From positions 1 to 64,000 of the forward strand of contig JBLIMK010000007.1 of the NCBI GenBank assembly GCA_047638715.1: a DNA stretch of 64,000 bases, read 5' to 3'. Origin of the DNA: SHLQ01 sp047638715. Lineage in GTDB: Bacteria; Actinomycetota; Acidimicrobiia; Acidimicrobiales; SHLQ01. Below, piece by piece: positions 24,608 to 33,994 of the stretch. The position numbers and the translations under genes were made by a program. The notes under the pieces were generated by a model. The model was not told the DNA's origin. It worked only from the letters and a program-made list of their open reading frames with translations, and did not search any database. Every line of letters starts with the position of its first letter. Within the stretch, counting starts at the first letter, position 1.

Positions 24608-26245
24608 GTGAGCGGCATCGTGATCTCTGAACTTGACTACGCGCACCCCGGTGCAGACTCGTTGTTCTTCGACATCTCGTTCGGTGTGTCTCCCGGCGAC
24701 CACGCCGCGATCGTCGGCGCGAACGGCGTCGGCAAGAGCACGATCCTGGGAATCCTGTCGGGTGAGATCGACCCAGACGGAGGCGAGTTCGCGCTCGCTG
24801 GTTCCTTCCTGGCGATGACCCAGGACGTCGGTATGGGACGACCCGACGACTCCTTGCGAGAGATGCTTCTCGAGGTTGCATTGCCCGAACTTCGTGAGGC
24901 CGGCTTGGACCTCATCGCTGCTGAAGCGGCGCTGGCGGACGGCACCGACGATGGCATGGGTTATGCCGAAGCTCTGACGAGGTGGGGCGACCTCGGCGGG
25001 TACGAGCTCGAAGCGCAATGGAGTGCAGCCGCCGAACGCAGCGTCAAGACGGCCGTTGATGACTTCACGACCCGAAAGGTTGGCGAGTTATCCGGAGGTG
25101 AGCGAAAACGCCTCGTCCTCGATCTGCTGCTCAACTCTGGTGTCGACATCTTGTTACTCGACGAGCCCGACAACTACCTCGACATTCCAACTCGGGTGTG
25201 GCTTGAAGATCAGATCCGCTCATGTCCCAGCACCATCTTGATGGTGAGCCATGACCGTTCGCTGCTCGAGCGAGTCGCGACCAAGATCGTCGTGCTCGAG
25301 GGATCGGGCTGCTGGGTGCATGGAGGTTCGTATGCGACGTTCCCCGAGGCACGAGCGAAGCGCCAAGCCCAACTTGGCGACGCCCTCAAGCGTTGGAAAG
25401 AAGAAGAGCGTCGGCTTCACGCTCACATGAAGGTGATGAAGGTTCGTGCGGCGCAGAACTTCAAGAACGCCACAAAGGCGAACGCCGCGGAAACCCGGTG
25501 GGAGAAGTTCGTCAAGGCGGGCCCTCCCCCACCCCCCGTGCGCGACGAAAATATTCACGTCAACCTCCGCGGCTCAGACTCGGCACGGCGTGTCCTCAAT
25601 ATCGTCGACGTATCGATCGGCGACCTCTTCCTGCCCTTCTCCGACGAGGTGCACTTTGGCGAGCGAGTTGGACTGATCGGCCCCAACGGAACCGGCAAAA
25701 CCCATCTTCTTCGCGCGCTCGCCGCCGAGCTCGAACCCGATGAGGGCACGATCGGTCTGGGTCCTCGGACGTCGATCGGTACGTTCACCCAGGTGAACGA
25801 CCGCCCTGACTTCCTGGGTCACGAGGCGGTCGAGATCGTCAGGGAACGCCTCCACGACGAGGAGCAGGCCATGAAGGCGCTCGCTCGATATGGCTTGGCG
25901 AATCACGCCCGACAAGAGTTCGAGACCCTTTCGGGTGGTCAGAAAGCTCGACTCGAAGTCTTGTGTCTCGAACTCGAAGGACACAACGTGTTATTGCTCG
26001 ACGAGCCGACGGACAACCTTGATATCGACTCATCGGAGGCACTGGAGAAGGCACTCGACGGCTTCCTCGGCACGGTCATCGCCGTAAGTCACGACCGAAC
26101 ATTCCTCGAGAGCCTCGATCGGTTCATCATGATCAACGATGACGGAGACGTCTACGCACTCCCCGACTTCGAGATCGCGATGCTCGCGCTCGCGGCCCCT
26201 GAAACACTTCGCACGATTCGACTGGCGAAGTCGCTCGTCGACTAG
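24608..26245 (+). CDS. ABC-F family ATPase
   Basis: A 545-residue protein with two ABC ATPase domains and no membrane segment. The first P-loop is GANGVGKS (37-44) with signature LSGGERKRL. The second P-loop is GPNGTGKT with signature LSGGQKARLE. A charged linker (KRWKEEERRLHAHMKVMKVRAAQNFKNATKANAAE) lies between. ABC-F proteins act on the ribosome as translation factors or antibiotic-protection proteins. Which subgroup this is cannot be told. It starts with GTG. Its stop shares CTAG with the convergent LLM gene. Confidence 0.93.
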   Translation: MSGIVISELDYAHPGADSLFFDISFGVSPGDHAAIVGANGVGKSTILGILSGEIDPDGGEFALAGSFLAMTQDVGMGRPDDSLREMLLEVALPELREAGLDLIAAEAALADGTDDGMGYAEALTRWGDLGGYELEAQWSAAAERSVKTAVDDFTTRKVGELSGGERKRLVLDLLLNSGVDILLLDEPDNYLDIPTRVWLEDQIRSCPSTILMVSHDRSLLERVATKIVVLEGSGCWVHGGSYATFPEARAKRQAQLGDALKRWKEEERRLHAHMKVMKVRAAQNFKNATKANAAETRWEKFVKAGPPPPPVRDENIHVNLRGSDSARRVLNIVDVSIGDLFLPFSDEVHFGERVGLIGPNGTGKTHLLRALAAELEPDEGTIGLGPRTSIGTFTQVNDRPDFLGHEAVEIVRERLHDEEQAMKALARYGLANHARQEFETLSGGQKARLEVLCLELEGHNVLLLDEPTDNLDIDSSEALEKALDGFLGTVIAVSHDRTFLESLDRFIMINDDGDVYALPDFEIAMLALAAPETLRTIRLAKSLVD

Positions 26246-27279
26246 GCGAACGCTGGCATCACGTCGGAGATGAAGAGCTCCATCGATCGTTTCTGTTCGT
26301 CCAGCCCGAGGCCCATGCTCGCGTAGTAAATGAACGAATCGACTCCGAGCGCTTCGTAGGTCTTCAATTTCTCCACGACCTGATCCGGCGTACCGAAGAG
26401 CAAGTTTTCGTGCAACGACTGCGTGTTGTAGTCGGGGTGCTTCTCGAGATCGGCCTTCGACGTTTCGGCAGGGATGCCCTCGGTAACCACGCCATCACCG
26501 GCAAAGAGCGTCGTGAACATGCCGAGCTGACGTTGCGCGGCTTTTACTGGCACCATCCACTCGGCTTCGTCTGCGTAAACCGCAGCGTGTCGCATCATTG
26601 CCCACGTTGGCTTCGGCGCATCGGGAGACTTAGCAATGCTCTCGTCGAGCTGCGTGCGGTATTTCACCATCTCTTCATGGGGCCGAGCAATGGGCCACGA
26701 CATGATGTTGCAACCGTTCTCAACAGCCCAGTCGAATGTGATCGGCGATCGTGCGGCAACCCAGATCGGCGGATGTGGCTCCTGCAGAGGCTTCGGGCAT
26801 GACGTCGACGTTGGGAACTGCCAGAACTCGCCATCATGGGCATAGTCGCCGGCCCAGAGCTCCTTGAGAACCGGGAGCATCTCGGCCATGTACTTATAGG
26901 CGTCGGACTGTTTGAGGCCTGGACGCATCCGGTCGAACTCGCGCTGGTACGCGCCAGACCCAATACCGAATTCGAGTCGACCCCCACTGATGAGGTCGGT
27001 GAACGCCGCTTCGCCAGCGAGGTTGATTGGATGCCAGTACGCAGCCACCGCAACAGCGGTTCCCAGACGAATTCGCTCGGTGTGCGCTGCCCACCAGGTG
27101 AGAATTTGGAATGGGTTCGGCGCGACGGTCATCTCGAGCGCGTGGTGCTCGGCCGCCCAGACGATTTCGAACCCCCCTCGATCCGCCATCTGCACCATGT
27201 CGAGCGTGTGGGCTTCGACCTTGCTCATATCGATGTCGTGATCGAGGCGTTCAAGATTTATTGCAAGCTGAAACTTCAT
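26242..27279 (-). CDS. LLM-class flavin-dependent oxidoreductase
   Basis: A 345-residue bacterial-luciferase-like monooxygenase. Family marks are FEIVWAAEHHALEMTVAPNPF, RIRLGTAVAVAAYWHPINLAGEAA, DLISGGRLEFGIGSGAYQREFDRMR and PPIWVAARSP. It would use FMNH2 (or F420) with oxygen to oxidise an unknown substrate. AGGAG precedes the ATG. It is the last gene of a three-gene operon with an aldehyde dehydrogenase 9 bases upstream and an alpha/beta hydrolase. Together these look like a degradative route in which the monooxygenase, dehydrogenase and hydrolase act on one carbonyl compound. Confidence 0.9.
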   Translation of the reverse strand: MKFQLAINLERLDHDIDMSKVEAHTLDMVQMADRGGFEIVWAAEHHALEMTVAPNPFQILTWWAAHTERIRLGTAVAVAAYWHPINLAGEAAFTDLISGGRLEFGIGSGAYQREFDRMRPGLKQSDAYKYMAEMLPVLKELWAGDYAHDGEFWQFPTSTSCPKPLQEPHPPIWVAARSPITFDWAVENGCNIMSWPIARPHEEMVKYRTQLDESIAKSPDAPKPTWAMMRHAAVYADEAEWMVPVKAAQRQLGMFTTLFAGDGVVTEGIPAETSKADLEKHPDYNTQSLHENLLFGTPDQVVEKLKTYEALGVDSFIYYASMGLGLDEQKRSMELFISDVMPAFA

Positions 27280-27288
27280 CTATATCTC

Positions 27289-28785
27289 CTAACGCGGTGC
27301 GAACTGGCTGCCGAGTGGTTCACTCGACATGTTGATCCAGACGGTCTTTGGACGGGTGTAGTCGTACATGGCTTGGAACCCAGATTCTCTGCCGTAGCCC
27401 GAACCCTTCATACCGCCGAACTCGGCGACCGGCGAGATCACTCGGTAGGTGTTGACCCACACGATCCCGGCCTTGACGGCTTTGGCGACCCGAATCTGTC
27501 GGGCCCCGTTCGTCGTGAAGATGCCCGCAGCAAGCCCATGTTTCGTGTCGTTCGCGAGTGCGATGACCTCGTCTTCGTCTCTAAATCGAAGAACGGAAAC
27601 GACCGGGCCGAAGAGTTCGGTGTCGACGATCCGCAGATCTTGACTCGGACACAGGACGATCGTTGGCTCGTAGAAGAGGCCGTCGAGTCCCTCCGGCCTC
27701 TTGCCTCCCGTGAGAATCGTCGCGCCCTCTGTTAGTGCATGTGCTACTTCGCGCTCGCAGTTCTCGAGCTGACCCACAGTGCACAGCGGCCCCATATGTG
27801 AGTTCTCGTCGAGCGGGTCCCCGATCTGAATCGTGTCGATTACCGCCTGCATCTTCTCGAGAAACTCATCGGCGATGTCCTCGTGCAGGTACAAACGCGA
27901 GCCTGCGACGCAGCTCTGTCCGCTGGCACCGAAGATGCCGCTTACGGAGCCATTGACCGCAGAATCGATCTCTGCGTCATCGAACACGATGAACGGCGAC
28001 TTTCCCCCGAGTTCGAGCGAAACCTCCGCGAAGTTCTCGGCCGAGTTTCTGACGACGTGTTTGGCTGACTCTGGCCCGCCCGTGAAAGAAATGCGAGCCA
28101 CGAGCGGATGTGAGGTAAGCGCACGACCACATGGCTCACCGTGCCCGGTGATGATATTCACAACGCCGTCCGGGATACCCGCTTCTGCGACGAGTTTGCC
28201 GAACTCGAGCATTGCTCCCGAGGCATGTTCTGAAGCCTTGAGGACCACCGTGTTACCTGCCGCGAGTGCGGGCCCCATCTTTACGGCGGTGAGGAAGAGC
28301 TGGCTGTTCCACGGCACGACCGCGGCAACAACTCCGAGAGGCTCGCGATCGGTAAAGACGAAGAGGTCGGGTTTGTCGATCGGAAGAGTTTCGCCAGCGA
28401 CCTTGTCTGCTGCGCCGGCATAGAAGTGCAGGTACTCCGAAATGTATTTGGCCTGCCACCGAGTCTCAGCGAACAGCTTGCCGGTGTCACGGGCTTCGAT
28501 GGTCCCGAGATTCTCCGACGCATCGGCGAGAAGGTCGCCCAAGTTACGAAGCGTGCGTCCTCGTTCGCTCGGCGTCATCTTCGACCATGGACCCTCGTTG
28601 AACGCGCGATCCGCCGCGCGTACCGCCGCATCGACATCGGCCTCTGTGGCCTCGGGCACCGTGCTCCAAACCACACCATTCGATGGGTTAATGCTGTCGA
28701 AACGTGCGCCATCGGACGCATCGACCCATCGCCCGTCGATGAGCATCTGGTAGTTGACCAGTTCGTTTGCAATGGTGTCGGTCAT
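27289..28785 (-). CDS. Aldehyde dehydrogenase
   Basis: A 498-residue NAD(P)-dependent aldehyde dehydrogenase with catalytic E258 (SLELGGKSPF) and nucleophile C292 (SGQSCVAGSR). The cofactor region is VVPWNSQLFLTAVKMGPALAAGNTVVLKASE, and FTGGPESAKHV is present. Its C-terminus (GYGRESG, then YTRPKTVWINMS) resembles betaine/gamma-aminobutyraldehyde-type enzymes. It is four bases downstream of the hydrolase gene and nine upstream of the LLM gene, so it is the middle of an operon. The substrate is unknown. Confidence 0.94.
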   Translation of the reverse strand: MTDTIANELVNYQMLIDGRWVDASDGARFDSINPSNGVVWSTVPEATEADVDAAVRAADRAFNEGPWSKMTPSERGRTLRNLGDLLADASENLGTIEARDTGKLFAETRWQAKYISEYLHFYAGAADKVAGETLPIDKPDLFVFTDREPLGVVAAVVPWNSQLFLTAVKMGPALAAGNTVVLKASEHASGAMLEFGKLVAEAGIPDGVVNIITGHGEPCGRALTSHPLVARISFTGGPESAKHVVRNSAENFAEVSLELGGKSPFIVFDDAEIDSAVNGSVSGIFGASGQSCVAGSRLYLHEDIADEFLEKMQAVIDTIQIGDPLDENSHMGPLCTVGQLENCEREVAHALTEGATILTGGKRPEGLDGLFYEPTIVLCPSQDLRIVDTELFGPVVSVLRFRDEDEVIALANDTKHGLAAGIFTTNGARQIRVAKAVKAGIVWVNTYRVISPVAEFGGMKGSGYGRESGFQAMYDYTRPKTVWINMSSEPLGSQFAPR

Positions 28786-28789
28786 GAAG

Positions 28790-29614
28790 TCAGTCCTCGG
28801 TCTTGTAGGGCGGGTCGGCTTGGCGGACGTTGGCCCGCAGGAAGGTCAAGATTGGGTCGATGAAGGCGTCTGGGTCTTCGAGCAATCCGAGGTGGCGTCG
28901 GTCGGGAACAATAACGGTCTCAGCACCAGCAATCTCGGCTGCGATCGCGTGACTCATCGCCGGAGTACTTCCGCTGTCGTGCTCACAGGTCATGATTAAC
29001 GTGGGCGCGGTGATCGCCGGAGTCGGATCGACGAGCTCGATGACCCCATTGGCGAGTACCCATCGGTTGAGCGCGTAAACGTCGATGTCGTTGTCGAGAA
29101 CTACGTTGCGAATCATGGCGACGAAGTCGGGTTGTTCCGCTCGGAATGTCGCCGTAAACCATCGTTCGAGGCTGGCATCGATAGTCGCTGCTGGGCCGCC
29201 ATCTGCACTGGCTGCGGCGCGTACTTCGACCAGCTGCTGCGCCTCCTCGCCACGCTCGTGCGGCGAGTTGAGAATCACGAGCGAGTTGACTCGCTCCGGA
29301 TAATCGATCGCGATTCTGCGATTGATCATGCCTCCGAGCGAGAAGCCGATGATGACCGCTGCCTCGATGTCGAGTTCGCCCATCAGCGAGATGCACTGCT
29401 CGCTGAACAAGGTCAGATCAGGAACATCATTGGGCGGTGGGGTTTGCCCGTGACCAGCAAGGTCGTACCGCACGACTCGATAACGCTCGGCGAGTTTAGG
29501 CATGTGTCCATCCCAGGTCGCACGGGTCATTCCCAGGCCGTGGATGAGCACCACGGGGGGTGCATCAGCAGGTCCGGCGATCTCATAGACCGTTCCGTCT
29601 GGGGTAGCTCCCAT
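28790..29614 (-). CDS. Alpha/beta hydrolase, first gene of the degradative operon
   Basis: A 274-residue alpha/beta hydrolase. It has HGLGMTRATWDGH after the first strands, YDLAGHGQT, a nucleophile elbow GFSLGG (Ser), an acid strand (TCEHDSGSTP) and a terminal His (DRRHLGLLEDP). It looks like carboxylactone/enol-lactone hydrolases such as PcaD-type proteins. I chose ATG 29614; GTG 29620 and ATG 29677 are in frame. It heads the operon with the aldehyde dehydrogenase and LLM flavoenzyme. Confidence 0.82.
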   Translation of the reverse strand: MGATPDGTVYEIAGPADAPPVVLIHGLGMTRATWDGHMPKLAERYRVVRYDLAGHGQTPPPNDVPDLTLFSEQCISLMGELDIEAAVIIGFSLGGMINRRIAIDYPERVNSLVILNSPHERGEEAQQLVEVRAAASADGGPAATIDASLERWFTATFRAEQPDFVAMIRNVVLDNDIDVYALNRWVLANGVIELVDPTPAITAPTLIMTCEHDSGSTPAMSHAIAAEIAGAETVIVPDRRHLGLLEDPDAFIDPILTFLRANVRQADPPYKTED

Positions 29615-29881
29615 CGTCACGTCGATGAGTCTCGCGCATCTGGCCAGTTTGTGACTATCGAAGACATCTGCACACAACGTAGGCGCGCTATGTGGCGCCG
29701 CCGCGTCACTACGTAGGCGTCCGTGCTCACACGTGGAGGGGGATTTTCACTGCGCCGTGTCGCGAAATTGTGCCAGCTCTGTTCATCTCCCGACCGCAGC
29801 GGTGTCAGAACTTCCTCGTTTAGGGTTCTTTTGAGGTCGCTCTACTGTTCTCCGCACGGTCCGTTGAGCACAGTAGAAGAC

Positions 29882-31192
29882 GTGGAACAGTCCCCGGTGA
29901 GCCTTTCTGAACGAGTGCTACTGCTCAGCCCGTTCCGCCAGTTCGTGATCGCGGGCTTAATCGGCATGGTCCTAATCGCTGGTGCCAGCGTGCTGGCATC
30001 GGATCGCGCTGGCGAGAGCGAGGCGATGGCCCAGGTTCGCAATCTGACCAAGGTCGTTGCCGTAACGGCGGTCGAGCCGAGCCTATCGACCGAACTGATC
30101 GAGGGTGACCCAGCCGCCATCGCACGTCTGCACAACATCGTGACCACGCGGGTCCTCGACGACAAGACGGTTCGCGTGAAGTTATGGGACGCGAACGGAA
30201 AGATCGTATTCTCCGACGAACCTCGCTTGATCGGCGAGGTGTACGACCTCGGTCGTGACAAGAACGAAGCGCTCTGGTCGGGCGCGGTCGTCAGCGAGAT
30301 CACCTCGCTCGAAGGCCCCGAGAATCGGTTCGAGGCAGACGCTGGCCGCCTTCTCGAGGTGTACCTACCCCTCGATGGACCGAACGGCGAGCCGCTGCTC
30401 TACGAGTCCTACTTCGCGATTTCAGCGGTGTCCGATTCTGCAAGCAGAATCCGAGCCGAGTTCGTACCGATCATCCTCGCCGCACTCGCGTTGCTAGCAG
30501 CAATGCACCTCGCCCTCGCCTGGCGATTGAATCGACGGATGCGTCGAGCCCAGCAGGACCGGGTTGAGCTCTTGCAACGCGCGATCGACTCATCGGACCT
30601 GGAACGACGACGCATCGCCGGCGAGATTCACGATGGTGTCGTACAGGATCTCGTCGCGGCCTCTTTTGCTGCCACCGCTGCAGCTGAAAGCGCTCACCGG
30701 TACGATCTCGAAGTCGCCGATGACATCCGTGCGGCCGCGGTCGGCATCCGTCGAAGTCTGCAGTCGCTGCGGTCGCTGCTCGTCGACATCTACCCTGCGA
30801 ACCTCTACGAACACGGCCTCGAAGCAGCTCTCGTCGACTTGCTTGCGCCAGCGAGCGGTCTCGATATCGAGACGGAGCTAATCGTCAATGGTGACCCCGA
30901 CGAATCTCCTGAAGCTGTGGCTCTGGTGTACCGGGTTGTACAGGAATCGGTTCGCAACGTCCTACGACATTCACAGGCTTCAGCCTTGAAGATCGAAATC
31001 GATGCCTCGAGCAAACAGATTCTGGCAACCGTCACCGATGACGGACGTGGCTTCTCCCCTGCAGATGCCACCTCTAACGGCCATTTTGGGCTTCGTTTAC
31101 TCACCGATCTCACCGCCGATGCAGGAGCCGGTTTTCGCATCGATTCGACACCTGACGTCGGTACCGAAGTCAGGTTGGAGGTTCCCGCGTGA
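29882..31192 (+). CDS. NarL-type sensor histidine kinase
   Basis: A roughly 436-residue sensor kinase. One membrane helix (about residues 17-38) and a second (about 195-214) bracket an extracytoplasmic sensor domain. The HisKA_3 box is SSDLERRRIAGEIHDGVVQDL with H250. The ATPase part has an N box (VVQESVRNVLRHSQA) and a G box (TDDGRGFSP, FGLRLL). The start is uncertain: GTG 29882 is where homology-like sequence begins, with TTG 29864 as another choice. Its stop overlaps the response regulator start (GTGA), so they are coupled. The signal is unknown. Confidence 0.85.
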   Translation: MEQSPVSLSERVLLLSPFRQFVIAGLIGMVLIAGASVLASDRAGESEAMAQVRNLTKVVAVTAVEPSLSTELIEGDPAAIARLHNIVTTRVLDDKTVRVKLWDANGKIVFSDEPRLIGEVYDLGRDKNEALWSGAVVSEITSLEGPENRFEADAGRLLEVYLPLDGPNGEPLLYESYFAISAVSDSASRIRAEFVPIILAALALLAAMHLALAWRLNRRMRRAQQDRVELLQRAIDSSDLERRRIAGEIHDGVVQDLVAASFAATAAAESAHRYDLEVADDIRAAAVGIRRSLQSLRSLLVDIYPANLYEHGLEAALVDLLAPASGLDIETELIVNGDPDESPEAVALVYRVVQESVRNVLRHSQASALKIEIDASSKQILATVTDDGRGFSPADATSNGHFGLRLLTDLTADAGAGFRIDSTPDVGTEVRLEVPA

Positions 31193-31695
31193 TCAGCGTA
31201 CTCCTGGCCGACGACCACATATTGGTGCGCTCCAGCCTCGAACGGCTCTTGGAACAGACGGACGAGATCAAAGTCGTGGGTGTTGTCGAAAGCGGCGAAG
31301 CTGCTCTTGAACTCGATGCCCGACTCGAGCCTGACGTGATCCTCATGGATATTTCGATGCCCGGGCTGAGCGGAATCGAAACGACACGCCAGATTTGCGC
31401 AAATCGAAGCGACGCTTCCGTGGTCATGTTGACCGCCTCGACCGACCGAACCCAAGTTCTCAACGCACTCGATGCCGGCGCGGTCGGTTACCTCATCAAG
31501 GACTCGGACCCCGCCACGCTCATCGAAGGAGTCCTCGAGGCCGCGAGAGGCAATGCACCGCTCGATCCACGGGCAGCTCGGGCGCTGCTCGACTCGCGAT
31601 CGAGCTCTACCCACACGATGACAGCCCGCGAAACCGAGGAACTGCGGTCCATTGCTGACGGACTTGCCGGCTCGGAAATTCCGAGAAGACAATGA
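31189..31695 (+). CDS. NarL-family response regulator, truncated in its HTH domain
   Basis: A 168-residue protein. The receiver domain is complete: acidic pocket at D8-D9, phosphoacceptor D54 in ILMDISMPG, T/S at MLTAS, and K in LIKDSD. The LuxR-type helix-turn-helix begins (MTARETEELRSIADGLAGSEI) but ends after about 25 residues at TGA, where about 40 more residues with the recognition helix are expected. No continuation in another frame is seen. It probably cannot bind DNA in the usual way. A direct-repeat element begins about 50 bases past the stop. Confidence 0.75.
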   Translation: MISVLLADDHILVRSSLERLLEQTDEIKVVGVVESGEAALELDARLEPDVILMDISMPGLSGIETTRQICANRSDASVVMLTASTDRTQVLNALDAGAVGYLIKDSDPATLIEGVLEAARGNAPLDPRAARALLDSRSSSTHTMTARETEELRSIADGLAGSEIPRRQ

Positions 31696-31743
31696 AGGCA
31701 CAGCCAGCATCACAACTGACTGACCCGCACATAGATCTCCGTC

Positions 31744-31877
31744 CCCCAGGATCGACCAAAACGAGTTGCCGCCCGCACTCATGGTCTGGTCTTGGGGGCC
31801 GGAAATAATCTCGGTCCCCAGGATCGACCAAAACGAGTTGCCGCCCGCACTCATGGTCTGGTCTTGGGGGCCGGAAA
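31744..31877. repeat. Two direct copies of a 62-bp element
   Basis: The stretches 31744-31805 and 31816-31877 are identical 62-mers at a 72-bp spacing, starting CCCCAGGATCGACC and ending GGTCTTGGGGGCCGGAAA. The ends of each copy form an imperfect inverted repeat (CCCCAGGATCGACC against GGTCTGGTCTTGGGG). The short spacer also resembles the bases before copy one. It fills the gap between two convergent two-component systems. It may be a REP-like element or duplicated terminator. No other copy is in the window. Confidence 0.85.
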
Positions 31878-31932
31878 CCTCGCCCCTGATCTGTCGGTCC
31901 CTGAGCAGCCGCGGCGGGATTCGCTACCGAAA

Positions 31933-33216
31933 CTACGCTGAGGCGTCGACGGCTCGTGGGAGCGTGATGGTTACCAGCGCTCCGCCCAGATTACTCGAGT
32001 CGATCTCGACCGATCCGTTCGCCGCCTCGGCCATCGCCCGAACAATATCGAGGCCGAGCCCCGTCGACCCGCTCGACGAGACGCCGCGGCCCGTGGAGGC
32101 CGGATCGATGCCAGGTCCGCCGTCAGCGACCCAGATCTTCACCGACGATCCGATCGCACCGAACCCGACCTGCATCGACGTGCGTTCCTCAGTGTGGCGA
32201 AAGACGTTTTCGAAAAGGACATCGATTGCCGCTGCGAGCTCGGATTCGGAGACGTGTACCCGCAACCGACCCGAGCTCTGCTGAAACCCCCAGGGACGCC
32301 CTTGGTCCTCGGCCAAGACGCTCCAGAACTCGGCACGCTCGGTCATGACAGCGCCGACTTCGCACCCGGCGCTGTTCGCGAGCGATCCACGCACTTCACC
32401 AATCAGCCGGTTCACTACAGCGGTGACATCATCGAGGTCCCCTCGCAGGCTGCTCGCAAGCTCGGGATCGTCAACATGCTCGAGTCGCATGCGGAGCTTG
32501 GTGAGCGGAGTGCGTAAACGATGAGAGAGTTCGGCGACGAGCTCACGTTCACGTTGGAGCATCGACGAGACTTGAGAGCCCAAGTCGTTGAAGGCGCCCG
32601 CCAGTTCGACGAGTTCACTCGGGCCGTCTGGAACGACCCGCGTGTCGAGAGCACCGTCTCCGAACAGCCGCGCAGCGCTAGCCAGATTGCGGGTCGGCCG
32701 AACGATCGACTGGGCGAGCCGATCAGCAACAACGACTGTGATTCCGACGAGGGCTGCGCCGACTGCAAGCAGCGCAAGCCATGCCGCGGACTGTCCTTGA
32801 CGGCGAGCCGAGTCGGGAACAAACACTCGAATTGCCGAGTACTGCCCTGGGCCCGTACTCACGGCCGACACAAGCTCCAACCCGCCGTCCGCTGGACCAA
32901 TATTCGACCCACCCGAAGCAAGCGCTTCTCGAACATTGGCGGACCGGTCGACCTCTGGCCCGATCGTCCACCCCTGGGACGTGATTACGGTGATGTCACC
33001 AGCACGTCCGGCGGAGGTCGCCCGAACGGCTGCTTGGATCTGTTCGGCCGTTCCGGCGATGACGAGGGTAGGAACAATCGATGCGGCTTCAGTACGTGCT
33101 ACATCGATCGCTCGATCTTCTGCCGTCCGTCGAACAACGACGCCGAGAGGCACGACAAAAGCGGATACGACAAGCAGCGAAACCGCGACGAAGACGAGGA
33201 TTAGTCGCCGCCTCAT
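31933..33216 (-). CDS. Sensor histidine kinase with HAMP domain
   Basis: A 427-residue kinase: a membrane helix at about 6-28, a periplasmic region, a second helix at about 144-164, HAMP (LAQSIVRPTRNLASAARLFGDGALDTRV), HisKA with H232 in AELSHRLRTPLTKLRMRL, and an ATPase domain (FENVFRHTEE, ADGGPGIDP, STGLGLDIVRAMAEA). The frame is open to 33306, but ATG 33216 overlaps the stop of the response regulator (ATGA) and begins just before the helix. It pairs with the OmpR-type regulator upstream. The signal is unknown; the layout resembles envelope-stress kinases. Confidence 0.92.
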   Translation of the reverse strand: MRRRLILVFVAVSLLVVSAFVVPLGVVVRRTAEDRAIDVARTEAASIVPTLVIAGTAEQIQAAVRATSAGRAGDITVITSQGWTIGPEVDRSANVREALASGGSNIGPADGGLELVSAVSTGPGQYSAIRVFVPDSARRQGQSAAWLALLAVGAALVGITVVVADRLAQSIVRPTRNLASAARLFGDGALDTRVVPDGPSELVELAGAFNDLGSQVSSMLQRERELVAELSHRLRTPLTKLRMRLEHVDDPELASSLRGDLDDVTAVVNRLIGEVRGSLANSAGCEVGAVMTERAEFWSVLAEDQGRPWGFQQSSGRLRVHVSESELAAAIDVLFENVFRHTEERTSMQVGFGAIGSSVKIWVADGGPGIDPASTGRGVSSSGSTGLGLDIVRAMAEAANGSVEIDSSNLGGALVTITLPRAVDASA

Positions 33217-33893
33217 GACGGATCGAGAAACTTCACACCCACGCCCCGAACCGTGTGTATATACCGAGGATTCGCGGCGGTCTCGCCGAGCTTTCGCCGC
33301 AGCCACGAGAGGTGTACGTCGATCGTCTTATCCGCTCCGCCGTAGGGTTCCCGCCAGACCTCGGCGTACAGCTCCTCTCTGGTGACGACCGTTCCTGCGT
33401 GAGCGACGAGGTGGGCGAGAAGATCGAATTCCTTGCGATTGCACACGACTGGTTCACCGTCGAGTTCGACCGTCCGGGCACGCACATCGATGGTCACTCC
33501 GCCAACCCGCATGACACGTTCGGCTCCGACAGCGATCACCCGGCGAAGCAGCGCTCGAACGCGAGCTTCGAGCTCCGCTCCAGAAAACGGCTTGACTACG
33601 TATTCGTCAGCGCCCGAATTGAGCAACCGAACAATCTCGTTCTCGTCGTCGCGCGCTGTGGCAATTATCACCGGAACGTCCGACACGGCTCGGATCATTC
33701 GGAGGAGCTCGCCTCCGTCCAGGTCCGGAAGCCCGAGATCGAGGATCACGAGGTCTGGGGCAGAGTCGACAATCCCCTTTAACGCGTCCATCGCGGTCGC
33801 TGCTGAGCGCACGACGTGGCCAGCGTCGGCGAGCGCGCGAACCGCCATTTCACGGATGTGGTAATCGTCCTCAACTACAAATATGGACGCCAT
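33213..33893 (-). CDS. OmpR/PhoB-family response regulator
   Basis: A 226-residue regulator. The receiver has D9-D10, phosphoacceptor D52 (LVILDLGLPD), T in IATAR and K in YVVKPFS. The C-terminal winged helix has VVCNRKEFDLLAHLVAHAG, DKTIDVHLSWLRRKLGE and YIHTVRGVGVKF. It is translationally coupled to the sensor kinase gene that follows. Its ATG lies 8 nt after a TACGGT hexamer, and no ribosome site is visible. Confidence 0.95.
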   Translation of the reverse strand: MASIFVVEDDYHIREMAVRALADAGHVVRSAATAMDALKGIVDSAPDLVILDLGLPDLDGGELLRMIRAVSDVPVIIATARDDENEIVRLLNSGADEYVVKPFSGAELEARVRALLRRVIAVGAERVMRVGGVTIDVRARTVELDGEPVVCNRKEFDLLAHLVAHAGTVVTREELYAEVWREPYGGADKTIDVHLSWLRRKLGETAANPRYIHTVRGVGVKFLDPS

Positions 33894-33901
33894 GAAACAA
33901 G

Positions 33902-33907
33902 ACCGTA
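33902..33907 (-). promoter_or_regulatory. Candidate -10 box of the OmpR-type regulator
   Basis: TACGGT on the minus strand ends 8 nt before the ATG at 33893. Confidence 0.4.
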
Positions 33908-33994
33908 GCTATCTGGGTGGGCGCAGGTAGCTGTTTAGCGGTATTTTAGGGTTGTGTTCAGACGCGAATTTCAACGAGGCGTCACAATTACGTC

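Noticed and set aside
26836..27735. 299-codon plus-strand frame across the LLM and aldehyde dehydrogenase genes
   Set aside because: It is antisense to two conserved enzymes of one operon; no domain is recognisable.
30805..31854. Long minus-strand open frame across the kinase, regulator and repeats
   Set aside because: It is antisense to well-supported two-component genes and its residues are not protein-like beyond the repeat; it is a shadow of GC-rich coding.
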